NCBI RefSeq assembly: GCF_019649055.1
Contig: NW_026570242.1
Span: 496,001-560,000, forward strand
Source of the DNA: Paramacrobiotus metropolitanus
Taxonomy: Eukaryota > Tardigrada > Eutardigrada > Parachela > Macrobiotidae
Length of the DNA: 64,000 bases
Direction of reading: 5' to 3'
In this document: one piece after another, positions 37,201 to 49,999 of the stretch
Layout of the letters: each line of letters opens with the position of its first letter
Numbering within the stretch: the stretch's first letter is position 1
Position numbers and translations under genes: made by a program
The notes under the pieces: generated by a model
Told to the model about the DNA's origin: nothing
Database searches by the model: none
What the model saw: only the letters and a program-made list of their open reading frames with translations

Positions 37201-37972
37201 ACGGTTTCTAGAAAGGGGAACGTGTAGCGTGATGCCGTAATTCAATCCATTGTGTAATTGCTCTGTCAATGCATCCAAATCTGACGGCGTTTCACAGTCC
37301 GCTGCCAACAATTCATCAACCATGTCCGAGGTGTACAGTTGAAAGCCTGTCCAATCCGCTCTTCTATAGTTGAGTCTTTTGCGTGAAGAAGTGCCGACAC
37401 CGATGTCGCAAAGTGACAAGAGAACTGGTAAATGGTCGGATCCTGTAAGCCAGTTAGCTTCGGCTTTAACTGCGCAGTCAATTGTTGCTGATAGATCGTT
37501 GTCAGTCCAAACCAAATCGATCACAGAATACCCTCCTACTGCATTTATAAACGTGGACACAAATGGTGGACTGCGCAGCTGCAAATTCCGCTTCAGCATA
37601 GCTTCTACCAAAAGGTCACCATAATTGTCAGCTCTCGTATCCCAAATTGTATGATGTGCATTGAAGTCTCCACAGACCACAGCTTTGAAGCCTTGAGTTT
37701 TGTCATGCAAAGTGTTGAGCAGGGCGGTAAAAGTATTGTAGTTTGTCGAAGGTGGACGATAAACGGAAGCGAAAGCCACACGACCAGCAGTGGTTATGAC
37801 TGAAGCAATACACAAGTTATCTTCATGATGAAGCAGCAAAGGTTGCACGGAAAAACTGAGTTTCGAGAAATAAGTAGCTGCAGAACTGGGTTCATTAGGC
37901 GGAAATCTCCACCACTGGGAAAGGGTGACGGGGTTAGTTACTGCCTTCAAGGTGACCGTGAAAGACTTCTAA
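34215..37972 (-). mobile_element. 5'-truncated non-LTR retrotransposon (endonuclease, reverse transcriptase, RNase H)
   Basis: Reading on the minus strand, 37950-36502 encodes the end of an APE-type endonuclease (VCGDFNAHH, later GSDHLPVLL) and the start of the reverse transcriptase. 36529-34367 encodes the rest: FGFRPAHGTADA, PQGSPLSPLLF, the YADD active site, and an RNase H domain (YTDGS, AELYAV, SDSKAV). A one-base-type frame break near 36510-36590 separates the two parts. The N-terminal endonuclease motifs are missing, so the copy is 5' truncated near 37970. The 3' end carries a (CAA)7 tail. A 10-bp direct repeat AACATTGTTG at 34205-34214 and 37973-37982 may be the target duplication. RNase H places it in the I/R1/Jockey-like assemblage. 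Defective copy. Confidence 0.9.
34229..34249. repeat. (TTG)7 microsatellite, 3' tail of the LINE
   Basis: Seven TTG units on the plus strand are (CAA)n at the 3' end of the minus-strand LINE. Short simple-sequence tails are usual for I-type LINEs. Confidence 0.8.
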
Positions 37973-37982
37973 AACATTGTTG

Positions 37983-39555
37983 CGTGGAGCAATTAATATT
38001 CCAATACAGAGAGAGTAGTGTAGTAAGTAATAAAAACTGAATTTTTTAACAATAGATTTCAGGACTGAAAAGTGCGAATTTCGTGAAGTTGTATCACACC
38101 GGAAGCCTTTGTAAATTAAAGAGATGTCTGCCGGTGACATTCATAGCCGGGGCCGGCTTTAGTGGGCTTACCGCATGGGAACTTTTGCTTTCGCGCGTTC
38201 TTATGCATAATTACATCGCGCGTTCTTATGCATTTCTAAATCGTATGAATTTACAAAGGTATATTGTGAAAGCAAAATAGTGGAAATCGTTCCAATTCGT
38301 TGAAAACGACCGACATTTACGTACTACCTACTACTCATAGTTATACGTTTGCTTGCAAAATTTGGAAAAGATCGATCGGATCGTTTGGATTAGATCTATA
38401 ATGAGACTTTTGTACCCCTCAATTCTTTTTAAGCATTTTAAAATTTTTGGCACATTTTGAAATTTTCGGCACACTTTCGTGCATGAGCAGAAGACGAAAA
38501 CGCAACGTCTGCTCGATGGAAGCGAGTGGAAAACTGCGACTGTCTGATCAAATTACTGTAATCAAAAACTCTCGGTGCATATGGTTAAAATTGCTGACAA
38601 GGGACAAGTGAGTGTATGACCACGAAGCACGACCACCAAAACTACCCCTGGAATGTTTGCCCATTGTGTGTGTGCAGTACGAGACTACTGATCAGGTCAG
38701 CTGAATGAACAGAAATTACGGGAACTGGTGTGAACTGTTCCCAGAAATTAAGACTATGGGAGAACCGAACCGATACCCCTGCTCACCGCTCAGTGCTTGA
38801 GGTGCCAAGTGCACAGAATCACACAAGGGGTCACACTTTCCACTGACCAAACCTACACAAGAAACGGGAAGCATGCAACGTAGACCAGATGAGACCAGAA
38901 CCGTCAACCATCTGTGTCAACGAATTGTGTCAAATGCATTTTCTCGTTTCAGAATGAAATATTTATTCTGAAGCGATCGAAATTCAGAGCTATTCAACCC
39001 GTAGTCCATACCAATGGACGGAAATTACAGGACCTGCTATTGCGTATGAACGGGAGACAGTGCGGCATCGCATAGCGTTCTAGTATTATTATTTTTACTA
39101 TTGTCATCTTCCTGGAGCAGGCAATCCATTCCATGGAATTTCGACAGTGACGTTACAGTTGTTAAAATGACAAAGCTTTGTCTGGTCGAAATTTTGCGGC
39201 CTGTATTTCAGACCTCGAAGTGCAGTAAATCAAAATTAATAATACACGTTCAAATAATATCTGGTACTACTTCATATGTTTGGGGCTGTCCTAGCACGTA
39301 ATGTAATGCCGAAAGCTCTTTCGACGCTACGCAATCTTCGAAAAAGAAACGCACACAAAAACCATGCTGTTAAAAAATGGACGGAAATAAAAGATTCTTT
39401 TAAATTTTTCTTCGCCTCGTTTATATGTTGCGTTCTAAACTTCTAATAAATAAATCTTGGACAATATATTAAACATTACTTTTTATATATTATATGTACA
39501 TCAAATATTCAAACTTCCGATCATACAAAAACTATTTTTTAGGGAATCGACTGTA
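37983..39555. other. Intergenic between LINE and UBE2R, no gene supported
   Basis: Only short frames are present. A 17-bp sequence CGCGCGTTCTTATGCAT is nearly duplicated around 38190-38235. The stretch near 38390-38480 (ATAATGAGACTTTTG, CATTTTAAAATTTT) resembles part of the TTAA palindrome family at 55816, so an eroded copy may be present. Confidence 0.35.
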
Positions 39556-39597
39556 GACCACAAGAGCATCTGAGGCGAAGCCGAAGATGACTCTTGT
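39556..39597. repeat. 42-bp hairpin repeat, left member of a 20.8-kb inverted pair
   Basis: This 42-bp sequence recurs exactly, in inverted orientation, at 60324-60365, and weaker similarity continues for ~15-20 bases on both sides. Each copy is also internally palindromic: ACAAGAG near one end pairs with CTCTTGT at the other, with a loop near GAA. Confidence 0.75.
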
Positions 39598-39959
39598 GTA
39601 TCTATATTACTCGCAGGAATTGCTGTAACTGTAGCATATCCGCGCGAATCGAATTTCGGGCTGAAAGTCAGCGACGGGTTTTTTTCAATAGCATGCCTTA
39701 AAACTCACAGCAAACATCTGTGGAAGACAACGATTTAATGCTGTCCAACGGTTTATCTCAAAATAGAAAGACAGGTAAAATCGACAACCGGCAGACGACT
39801 ACGCAGCTATTCAGGTCAAGATAGCGCAGCTGCAGTACGTAACAACGAAGGACAGTTGGAAATATTCCTAAACCACATTTAAATAGAATTATTATTTTTT
39901 CATTTGAGTTCACAGTCCAATCATTTCAAGTCCTATAAAACAGATGGCATAACTTCTTT

Positions 39960-40898
39960 TTATAAACCAGTTGGCTCCTCATCGTCACTAAAAGTATAAA
40001 TGCTGTTTTCGTCTATATCTCCGAGATCCGAGTAGGAAATTTCACTATCGCCGGCTGACCCTTTGTTGCTGATAGCTTCAGTAATGCTGTCGGACTTCTT
40101 CATGCAATAGTCTTCTATTGTTGTGGGAATTCGAACTCCATCTCTAACTGCTTCGATCCTCGAAGATTCAACATTCTCTTTAACACGGTGCACATATTCT
40201 GGGTCGCCATTTTCTTTCCATCTCCGATACGTAACAGACGCTTCGACATTGGCGGCGCTATTGATATTAGGCTCATTAAGTAACGATATGACTGACATCA
40301 GGACAGAATGAGCGTTTTGGGTTGGGTTCCAGCGTTCACATGGCAGCTCTCCTGAATGCGGATCGTCTGTCGGTGGATGCAGAATGCTGATACACACTGT
40401 TCCATTCTTATATATGTTCGGATGCTGGAAAAAGTAAGCTATTTAGCCACAATAAAGCGTCTGGTTATGCCGCAAATGAGCATTTAATTGATTTAAAGTA
40501 ATTTAAAATGATCGGGACTCTCGGCTAGATTCATTACCGCATACGTATCACTGTCAGTTACACAGAAAAAAAATATAAAACGGCACAACGTAAGCTGACC
40601 ACAGTGATACCCATAAGCAGTTAAAAAACCGAACTGTCGGAGGCTGAAATGGATACTCAGGTGGGAACTTCATCAATGCTCGAAAATAGCCTCCTGCATA
40701 TATCGTATCTGGCGGACCAAAAATCGTGACCTCCCATTCACAAATATTGTCATCTTTTCCCAGCTTGACCTTAAAGCCTTCCATTGGTTCCTTCTGCAAG
40801 TTTTGGTATTCGTTCATTAACACTCGCATTGCATGGTTGCTTATACCGCTGTTAGCCCGATAAGATCTGGAGCTGCCAGGCTGATTCGAGCGCGCCAT
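39960..40898 (-). CDS. UBE2R2: Ubiquitin-conjugating enzyme E2 R (CDC34/UBE2R family)
   Basis: Two exons, 40898-40611 and 40424-39960, join in phase 0 (donor GTATCA, acceptor TTTTTCCAG) to a 250-residue protein. The UBC fold is complete. The catalytic Cys is residue 107 in TVCISIL, followed by the acidic-loop insertion characteristic of CDC34/UBE2R (HPPTDDPHSGELPCERWNPTQN region), then the family's SVISLLNEPN. The C-terminal tail is acidic, as in CDC34, where it docks on cullin-RING ligases. The enzyme builds Lys48 ubiquitin chains with SCF complexes and drives cell-cycle protein turnover. The family is certain; the choice between UBE2R1 and UBE2R2 is not meaningful in invertebrates. Confidence 0.93.
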
Positions 40899-41109
40899 TC
40901 AGATATTATAATATTTTATGTTCAGTTTGGCAGCAGCCAAATGTGAGAATCTGAGAAGTGACGCAGTGCTGGACAATGAAAAAAATCTTGTCAGAGTAAT
41001 TCCTCAAGTGTACCTACTGCAAGCAATAGCCGGTCCCGGGGGTTCCGGTACAGAGAAGCAGCGTGCCGTTTATCATGGAGTGTCCTCTGTGTATCCCTTG
41101 GCAACAGCA

Positions 41110-44097
41110 GTATCCCCCCATTTCGGCCGCCGGACATTTCGGCTGTTTCGGCTGCCTGACATTTGGGCCGCAGGACAGTTCGGCCGCCTGACAATTCGGC
41201 CGCCGGCATTTTATACCGGCCGGCTTCTTGGCTACCGCTTATACTGACTGGTCTCTAACACTTATTATTAATTTGTTATCAATAACTCCGTAGGTACGTA
41301 CGAACATAACGGCGGCTACCTCTTCCGAAATTTAGTACGGATTATCAACATATGCTAGGATGGTTTTACTTAACAGGCAAATGATGAATCTAGATACGAT
41401 TAAATTAATTAACAGCTGAACAGCAATTAACAAAGAAATAAATTAAACGAACTCACAAGCATAAGAAATAACCAAAACAAAAATAAATAAAAATGACCAA
41501 AAATGTTGATGTCAGTTACCAAATTGTTAGTGTTTTAGTATAATAGTAATGAGTACTCATTTACGTATACAGTTCAGTTATTCTGATTTCAACCAGATTT
41601 TACAACAAAATTTCCAAATTAATCGCAACTGATCTGAGGTAACTGATTGCATCCATCTGCCCGTAGCTGGACGCTACTTTCTTGAGCCGTTTGGTGACCT
41701 CCATGTACTTCTTTTTCTGCTTCGGCTCGGCACCAACCATACGTGCAGCGGCTTCCGTTTGCTGGTGGACAATTTCCCGGCACAGCAAATTAAAAAACTG
41801 ATATATGCCGGGGTGGTCCTTATTGACAGCGTCAGCAAATGTGCGATGCCATGCTTCCAACCGATTAGTTGTACGGTGAATGTCGTTCGCAAGTCTGTCC
41901 GAGCAACTCCAAAATTCGACCGGATACAGCGGCTTCATGGCAATGCATCTGTTTCCTGCAAATACGTTTCGGCCAGTATACGTCGTCCATAAGTATTCAA
42001 TGAAAGCGTCATTCTGCTTGAATGGGAAGTCCGGTGAATTTAGAAGTTCGGCAAGCACTCGGTGGACGTCATTTACAGGCACAAATGCGAGAGCGAACAC
42101 CATACGGCATGACATGCTGAACTCGGAATTAGTTGCATACATGGGTCCATGTCCTAAGCTGACAAGCTTCCGGTACAGACTCTGCCCGAAACGAAAATTG
42201 CACCCTGAAAATATTTCCTTATCAAAATTATGATTAACTGTCACGTTCGAAAGTATGAAGAAAACATGAAATGCTGAAAGAAAGTGTACTAATCAATTAT
42301 GCATCAAATTGGACTGGAATAATAAATTGTTTAATTTAATAGCCTATTAAGTAAAATTTATTACTGATGATAATTATTAATGCTAATGAAAATGGAAAGT
42401 ATCATTATTTAATAAATTTAACTTAAGTTATTATTGTTAATATCAGTTATAAATGTTTAATTGTCATTTGATTAACAGTGTTTTTGTTAACAATAATGTT
42501 TTTCATTATAATAATATTTTTTTCAAATATTTCAAAAAATAACAAACAAATAATACGAAATAGCAACAGTTTAAATGGGGACAATTAAATTTTATTTCAT
42601 TAACATTAAGACAAAACATTTTAAAAGTTATTACTTGAAAACTCAAGACTTAATACCAGCTTAATAACAGTATTACAAAATGGATTTCAATGTCACCTCT
42701 CAGTTTTGCCGTGGGAAAAACTTTGCGAAACGCAATAATTGAGGACTGCTCGAAATCCATCACCATGTATTCCGGCCCAACATCCACAGACTGATTTTTT
42801 TGCATCAGTTCATCGCGAATTAATGTAAAAAGGCGGCGGTAGGTGAGCTCAGACTTATTTGGCAACAGTGCGAATATAAGGGGAGCCGTTGCACCACAAA
42901 TGTCGCCATGCACCGTGTACAGCTGAGTAAAAATGGGCGGACTAACGCTGAATGTGCCGTCGCTGAGCCAAACATTTGTTCGCGCAAGGTATTCAAAACA
43001 CTTGGGATCCCCAAAAACAATAATGCGGAACGGATCTTCTGCGCCAGTATCAGCAATCAAGATGGACTCCTTTCGCGCGGTCTCTTTTAAAAAATAGGTT
43101 CCATCAATATCAGCCAGACAGTTTACTTTGGTTGTGGGAACATTTTCAGCCTGTCTTTGGCGCCCAGTGGTTCGGGCAAGGGCGTCGTAAGATGGCATTG
43201 TCACTGCAGCACTGATGGGAATTTCAGCCCGCACTTCGTCAATCACCTGGCGAGGACGTTCCAGTGTTCGCAGCTCGCTCCTTCACCACCGCTCTAGCCG
43301 TATTGGCCGTAACCTTAATGATGTCCGGGGCATGTGAATGTTGGCCACGCTCAACCGCTTTGCCATTACTGTAATGCAGTCGTGCACTGCAGCGGTCCTT
43401 CTCACGACAACGCCAGATCGTACAGTCTTTGGTTTTATCTCCTCCACGGTTCCAGGCTGTGATGTACTCATAACCGTTAAAATTTAACACTGTGCCCTTA
43501 CGATTGGTAGTCGAAAAGGTTACTTGGGCCATAATCTAACGAAGAGTTGGAACAACTCAATAACCAGAACTGGATCAGCAAAAAAATTGAAACAACCAAC
43601 TGCCACGGTTTAGAATGCAAAATGCAATCAAGCAAATGTGCGTTCCATTTGCTTAGGATGCTGCTATTGTATAATCGAATCCATGCACATTAAGCACACA
43701 GATACTGCTATACTACTGTATACTACTCGTAATATCCGCTCATTTTCGAATCTGCTGCGCATCTGTACAGTACGTAATGCATATTTCGAATCTACCGCAC
43801 TGTTTGCACATGTGCTGATCTGCATAATATAAATTTAAGTTCTGTACCATTGTACACGTATTGTAATTAAAATATTAATTGTAATCGTATTGTAATCTTA
43901 ATTAATGTGTTGTGCGGTGAACTTGCTGTATGTAAAGTGCCATATTGATGGCGCAAACATATTAAAATTAATAATCTGTAGTTTGATTTGAGGTTAATTT
44001 TTATCGAAATGTTGCTGACAGTCTCAGATTAGTCAGACTGTCAGGCAGCCGAAAACTCAAGCAGCCGAAGTGTCAGGCAGCCGAAATGGCAGGATAC
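41110..44097. mobile_element. MULE DNA transposon with tandem-repeat terminal inverted repeats
   Basis: The outer ends are inverted (left GTATCCCCCCATTTCGGCC; right, inverted, GTATCCTGCCATTTCGGCT). They continue inward as degenerate ~20-bp tandem repeats of the type GGCCGCCTGACATTTC: ~125 bp on the left (41110-41235) and ~80 bp on the right (44020-44097). The element contains one transposase gene (41600-43532, minus). I could not find a convincing 8-11 bp target duplication at these borders, so the true ends may be slightly different or eroded. Confidence 0.75.
41600..43532 (-). CDS. MULE transposase with N-terminal FLYWCH zinc finger
   Basis: Residues 1-75 (from 43532) form a FLYWCH finger (YEYITAWNR...CTIWRCREKDRCSARLHY...HSH). 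The MULE catalytic domain follows: VWLSDGTFSV supplies the first Asp and YMVMDFEQS the second. After a 492-bp, very AT-rich GT-AG intron (42696-42205, phase 1 on both sides), TTNRLEAWHRTF supplies the Glu. The joined exons read smoothly (KLRG|CNFRFG). A one-base frameshift near 43260 separates the FLYWCH part from the catalytic part: the preferred frame ...ERPRQVIDEVRAEIP is one base off. The copy is therefore probably inactive unless the base is an assembly error. Confidence 0.85.
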
Positions 44098-44689
44098 CTA
44101 AATGTAAATTTGTGCGCAGTATAAGTTGAAGTAAAATAAGTCGAACGAATGGTATAAAAGATCTCGCATGTGTGCAGTTAACACACACCGAGCTGAACCA
44201 ACCGATTCAGTAAATTTATGTGCTAAATCGATTTCTCTGGAAACGCCCTAGAAATCTCACTCTATACTGTGAGGGCCGATTAGACGCCTGTAAGGCTGTA
44301 ACGGGTTATTTACCAACCTAAATGTCCGCACGACCAAAATGTCCGGGGGCAAAAAACGCCGGCCGTAAGTAATTTTGCCCACCCAGTTTCTTGCGTCTAC
44401 GATGCGCCGGCGATAGTGTTCTAAGAATTCTTCCGAGCCAGACGCTTTGGTCGAAGCACGAAATCAGTAGACACTATCGGAAAACGAAATACAGGCGGAA
44501 CATGAAATACAGTCTTTCTGTTTAAAATTTGCTGATACTGCAAATCTTTAGAATACAGTACCACATTTCCCAAAAACTCATGCAGCTAGCAGCTACGCTT
44601 CGTATTGGACCGGAGCGCAGATGGTCTTCTTAGTTCAGCTCCAATGCTTCGCTTCACTTCTGTCCACTGCGGAAGCTCCGGCCAAGGTC
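44098..44689. other. Intergenic with degenerate GTCCGG repeats
   Basis: Around 44320-44365 there are further AAATGTCCG-type motifs similar to the MULE end repeats. They may be a fragment of another such end. No gene seen. Confidence 0.35.
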
Positions 44690-44905
44690 AAAAAGAGGAA
44701 GGAATAAATAAAGGAAGGAATGTTTTTTGGTCAAAAAGAGGAAGGATTAAATAAAGGAAGGAATGTTTTTTGGTCAAAAAGAGGAAGGAATAAATAAAGG
44801 AAGGAAATTTCGTGGTCAAAAAGATGAAGGAATAATTAAAGGAAGGAATGTTTTTTGGTCAAAAAGAGGAAGGAAATTTCGGTGGTCAAAATGAGGAAGG
44901 AAACT
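44690..44905. repeat. Short tandem repeat array (~45-50 bp unit)
   Basis: About five copies of a purine-rich unit, GGTCAAAAAGAGGAAGGAAT followed by AAATAAAGGAAGGAATGTTT, vary in their last third. No ORF is involved. Confidence 0.75.
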
Positions 44906-47900
44906 TTTTATGCGGTGAAAAATCGAAAGTATTTCATACATCGTAGGGAGCAAAATTCGCAGTTATTTGAAAAGCTTCTTCTGGAATAGCAAAAAATACT
45001 ATATGCAGACAGCCGGTTTACTTCTTGTGTAGAAATACTACTGTAAATTGTAAAAACAATTGTTTGAGCGCTTCTTGAAAGTACATATTATGAGTATGTC
45101 AATTTTTGTCAGTATCTGTACAGTATAAGGTCTTAATATATAATATAGTGGTTTTCTCTGCTTTTCATGCTTCCAGCGTTGCGTATCAAGCAGCAAAAAA
45201 TGGTACGGTATAATAGAAATAAGGCGATTACTGAATTATCAGATGTATTGTAGGTTAAGTGCGTACATATGATCAGTTCATTCTTACTTGAGTTATTCTG
45301 CTTCTGATAAAAGCTGAAAACAAAGGTTCTCTATGGCGTACACTTGTTCTCCGGAACTTTTTAGAATTTTCACATCGAAATACCAGTTATTACTTGTCTT
45401 CCTCGATTTACCTGTTATGGTATTCAAGTTTATGCAGCAAAAAGAAATTGTAATACAAGAAAGCCAAAGTAAGTGTACATAGCTAGTTAATATGCGACAA
45501 AGTAGGTTACCAACCCAAAAAGCAAGGAAATCAACTGTGACAAACAACGTACGCGAAAAAGCGGCAACGTAAGTGACCTCACAAGAAACAAGGAAATTAA
45601 TTATGACCACAATGTACGCTGCAAAGCAGTTGAACAAACTAAAGCAACAAAGTTAACTGTTGTCAAATAGCTCTCCGCGAAACTCTACGATAGCTTTCAG
45701 TTCCTCTGGTGTAAAACGCACTGTTTCGTCCAGCTGATTTGCGAATGGCAGGGAAAACTTTGGGTGCCGCTTTTGAATGCAGGAAACTTTCAAACAGTAC
45801 TTCCGACTTTTGGGCTGCTTAATGATAGCTTTGCTGCCACTCCCGCTGACATAGTCCAATTCTTTTCGCATAATTATCAGATTTTGTTTTGGAGGATTGT
45901 CGATAAACTTCTGGCGGCAACCAGGACAAACGGTATTTTCGTGAATGGAGTTATCTCTGGTTATGATGAAAGGCTGGTCACCCATTTGCCATGGCTTCAG
46001 TTTTCTTCCGGTAATAGCAGCGCAACATGGACACGGTCCTACGAGAATGGTAAATTGGTGAAAAAATTAACGGAAAAATGAATAATAACTAATATTCATT
46101 TGAACTTAGCGGTGCGTCCTTAAAATTAAAACGTAGAGTAAAATATAAAGAAACGCTTATAATTTTTCGCATATTTCTGGAGAATAATACCATAGTCGTT
46201 ACTCTGGTTGCGAAAGGCAGGTGCTGAGTAGCTTGAATTAAACAACTATTACTAATAATTAAATAACAGAATTTAGTTTCTTAGCTAATGGTTGATTGAA
46301 CAATTAAACGTGTTGCGAAAAGGCTCACCTGGTGACCTTTCTCTTTTAAGCTTTTGCTCAGCAGCTTCCAGTTCTTGCAGTTGAGGATGCTGCAACATTT
46401 AAATTAAATTACTAGATTTCAAAAGTGAAGCAGTCTGCAAGTTAGTATTTTAGCGCGATTAGTGTACCCCGCCGCTGTATTATTTTTCCTATTTTGGATA
46501 GAAGTATACAATAAAATACCATGCAATTTGTTAGAACAGCTTTGATATTCATTGCATATTACTCGCATGTATACTGGTATTACGGGTTAACCACGCTAGA
46601 ATAAATACGGCACGATAACTGCGCAAATACCATGAAGTAAGTTCGCGCGTCATACTAAGCTTACCGATCCGGAAGTAGCTCGCACACTGGATAGTTTCAC
46701 TCGCTTCGCCTGACCGCTTTCATTGTCCTAATGAGCAAAACAGCAGTATGCGATAAAAAAGAAGCATTTGTAAGAACAACATAATTTTTTTAAAAATACC
46801 AACCGGTTTATCAGCCAACCGTGTATTGAACATTCGCACTTGTCTGTCGTCATCATCAGCATCCACCACAACACTCTGTAAGTAAAAACTTGGTTTGTTA
46901 TTCATATATCAGATATGCCGCCGACATAATTTTCGTACACTTGACGAGCAAGGGTGATCTGGTTTCCGTGGAAGATTCTCGACAGCAACCAGCCCGGACC
47001 GCATTGTTGCTCCTTGAGACAACTTTCTGTCACCTTTACGCTTGTCACCACCTTTTCTACCCTTTCCTTCCAATGTCGGGCCTATAACTTTTGGAAATGC
47101 CGGCAAACTATCTCTTAAATTAGCTAAGAATTCCGGCATTCGCTGTTTCAAATGCGCAACTGACATTATATCCGCGCAAAATTGCTTAGCTTTGAACGTG
47201 GAGCAGCTGCACTCTGCCCGATCATTCTCCATCCACTTAACACGGTGAAACCCGCCGCTTCGGTCTTCAGCCAGGAATATGTTGACTCCCATTTTTGACG
47301 GAGCAGCCTGTACCTTTCCGCCGCTGATTAGCTCGGTAGGTGAGCGCCAGTATTGTTTAAAGTCTACCGACAGATGTGACTCTTCGAAGGACGTTTGCAG
47401 TTTAACAGGTTCAGGTTTTCCATTTCCCAACGCAGTACGACGGTCAAGCAAAGGGTCTGACTTAATGTCCCCACCAAACAATGAACGTAAGACTGTCCGA
47501 TACTTGTGGTCGTCGTATAAGATGTCAAGCGAACACTGACGAAAGGGCGCTGTGTCTGATAAGATCAACTCACCGCTACCTACAAAAAGCATGATTGTAT
47601 GCTCGTTAGGTTGAACTCGTAACTCGCAATTCAGTAGCTAAATGAATAGTCATCATCTTTGCCTGGAAATTCTCCAATCTAATTTTAACTGAATAGCAGT
47701 CAGAATCTTTTAAATGTGGAGGTGGTTACAGCTGGTTGAAATTTTTTGTTGCTGCATTCCAAAGTCTGGTGCTCCTTTAAAAATTTTACCAAGGATGCCG
47801 ATCATAACGTAGACTTTACAATACTCTCCCATAACTTTCATCGAATTAACACCGCAACAAAATTAATACAAATTCACCTGTTACTGCAAAGTTCAAACTC

Positions 47901-49659
47901 CCTTCTCCGGCGCGCCACATCACATTAGTTACGTTCAAGATACATTTCACACGGCTGATGCAACCAAATATCGAGTTAAATGCTGAAGTATCGACATAAA
48001 TTAACACAACTTTTCTCTTTTATGATTTAGCTTGAATTTTGAGAGGACTAAGCACTCGTAACATGGTGCGCTGATGTTAGTCAAGTTTAAAGAAAGACAA
48101 GTTGTCCAAATTTGGTCTACCCGGCACAGTTCTCAGAGGACTGTATTTATCATTGTGGTACAGTACTTATATAAGTAATGACGGCAGTGCAGTGGCAGTC
48201 GGTCAAAGCGAAACTTTCGCGATAAATACGACGTACGTGTTGTCTGTACATTTACAAAAGAAATTGCGGGACAAGCTTGTACCAGACTGGTAAGGTGATT
48301 TTACCTACTGTGTAGTGCGCACTTACAGATACATGACGTGAAGTATAGCATTCCTTGGACTTTACAGGAGGTTAATCATTACTACTACAGTGAGTACGCG
48401 TTAAATTAAACTTAAATCATATCTTCTTTGCTTGTGATGAGGTACTGTAAGAACATAAAATTTTTTAAGTATAAACTTTTTTATCGGTGACCCGATATAT
48501 ATAGCCTCATGCACATACCTATGATTGCTTCCGCAATGTATTTGTCCTGCCGGCTCACTAACGATTTCGCTTGCTGTATAACGTCGATCAAAGACACCTT
48601 TCCGTTAGCAGTTGTCCGGAGTTTGTGCTTAAATTCAAAGTTTGCAGTTTCTGCGACGTTATTTGTGACGTGGTCTTCTCCAAATCCTGCCGCTTGTCGC
48701 ACAGGCAAAATTCCTCTTTTGGCAAATTCATCTCGTTTGTTTTTCAGATAGTATTCCGCAATTCCAGGGTCCAACTCGTTCAGCTTCTCGTTCAGAAAAC
48801 CGAATGTTTCATCAAGCTCTTGCACCGACGCGGAGTCGATTAGTCCTTTGCAATACTCAGCAGAACTGATATCGGCATTCCCGAAAAAAATACTGATGAC
48901 CTTCTTCACAGCGCTCTCGTCAAGCTTTAGAGTGTACTTCATGTGCCTCTTAAAATTATCCTTCATATGCAGAAAGCACGACAACAACTTGGCTTTTGGC
49001 AGCAAAGTGGTAATGGCTTTCCGCTGAGCGGCGTCACAATCCGTAACAATAGTTGGTGTCCATTCGGTAAAATTGGTTTTGCTTTCGTCACACACGTACT
49101 GATAACGTTCGAGGATACTGTATAAGCCCGCTTGAAATTCTGGGGCTGTAAGGCCCGTTAAAACAGCAACACCAATCAAAATGACCGCTCTTCCGGCCGC
49201 TCTCATTTTAGATGTGCGTGAAAGCTGCTTAGTGGCACACATTGTGTCTTTTCTGCGAAGATATGGATGTTGAATGGCAATTGTCATCACGTAGAATTCA
49301 CCAATGTCATGCACGACGTCGATATACATGGGGCTGAACACGGCATTATTTCCTTTGTATCCTAAAAATGAGTCAGTGGTTTTTTTATAAATATCTTTGG
49401 TCGTTAATTAAAACTACTTCCTCTAACATCCGTGAAACTGGTATAAAGTACAATAACTAACTGCATTGTCCACAACACGGCCACTGTGCAGTGCAGATGT
49501 TTCGCAAATCAACTTTCTCTTGCATTGTACACGGTCCTTCAAAGAGGTTTTACGCTTTTATACAACTACAAAACGAGCGGAGCCAGGCACGTCATGTTTT
49601 CAGGCACCCACTTCCGGCTGGTCATCGGGCGTAAATTATAAAAATAAGGGTGACTGCTA

Positions 49660-49999
49660 TGCGCCCCTACAAACCGGACGCATAGGATTTGGCTATGCGC
49701 CCTGATGTCCGGGAGCACAGAATTTGGCTGTGTCCGGGCGTACAGAATTTGGGCACATCTCTACGACACACCCTGATGGCTTTTCTCGGCTGGACACTAC
49801 TCTAGTCAACCAAGTCGTCCAGCTTTGAACTTCCTCCGCTGCGTTAACCGGAATTAGCATTTCTGAATCTACTGAAACAGATAAACATAAAAATGTTGAT
49901 ATTTCTGTGTCAGGATATTCGGGGAGCAGGGCCAAATTCGGTGCGCCGGAACACTCGGGCGCATAACTGAACTCTGTGCGCCCGGTTTGTCGGGGCTCA
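49660..49999. mobile_element. Small foldback element inside a transposase intron
   Basis: Left bases TG-CGCCCCTACAAACCGG and right bases (inverted) TG-AGCCCCGACAAACCGG match. Both sides continue inward as degenerate ~25-bp repeats of CCGGGCGCACAGAATTTGGC type in opposite orientation. It lies wholly in the 50316-49362 intron of the MULE/SWIM gene. No clear target duplication found. Confidence 0.55.

Noticed and set aside
41110-44097. Target duplication for the FLYWCH-MULE
   Set aside because: Bases outside GTATCC/GGATAC (GCAACAGCA versus CTAAATGTA) do not match, so no duplication is claimed.
45293-45637. 114-codon hydrophobic minus-strand ORF after the MULE/SWIM gene
   Set aside because: Low-complexity hydrophobic translation of AT-rich DNA downstream of a clear stop. 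No family resemblance.
48509-48843. Plus-strand ORFs over the transposase exon
   Set aside because: Antisense shadows of the exon carrying the MULE catalytic residues.
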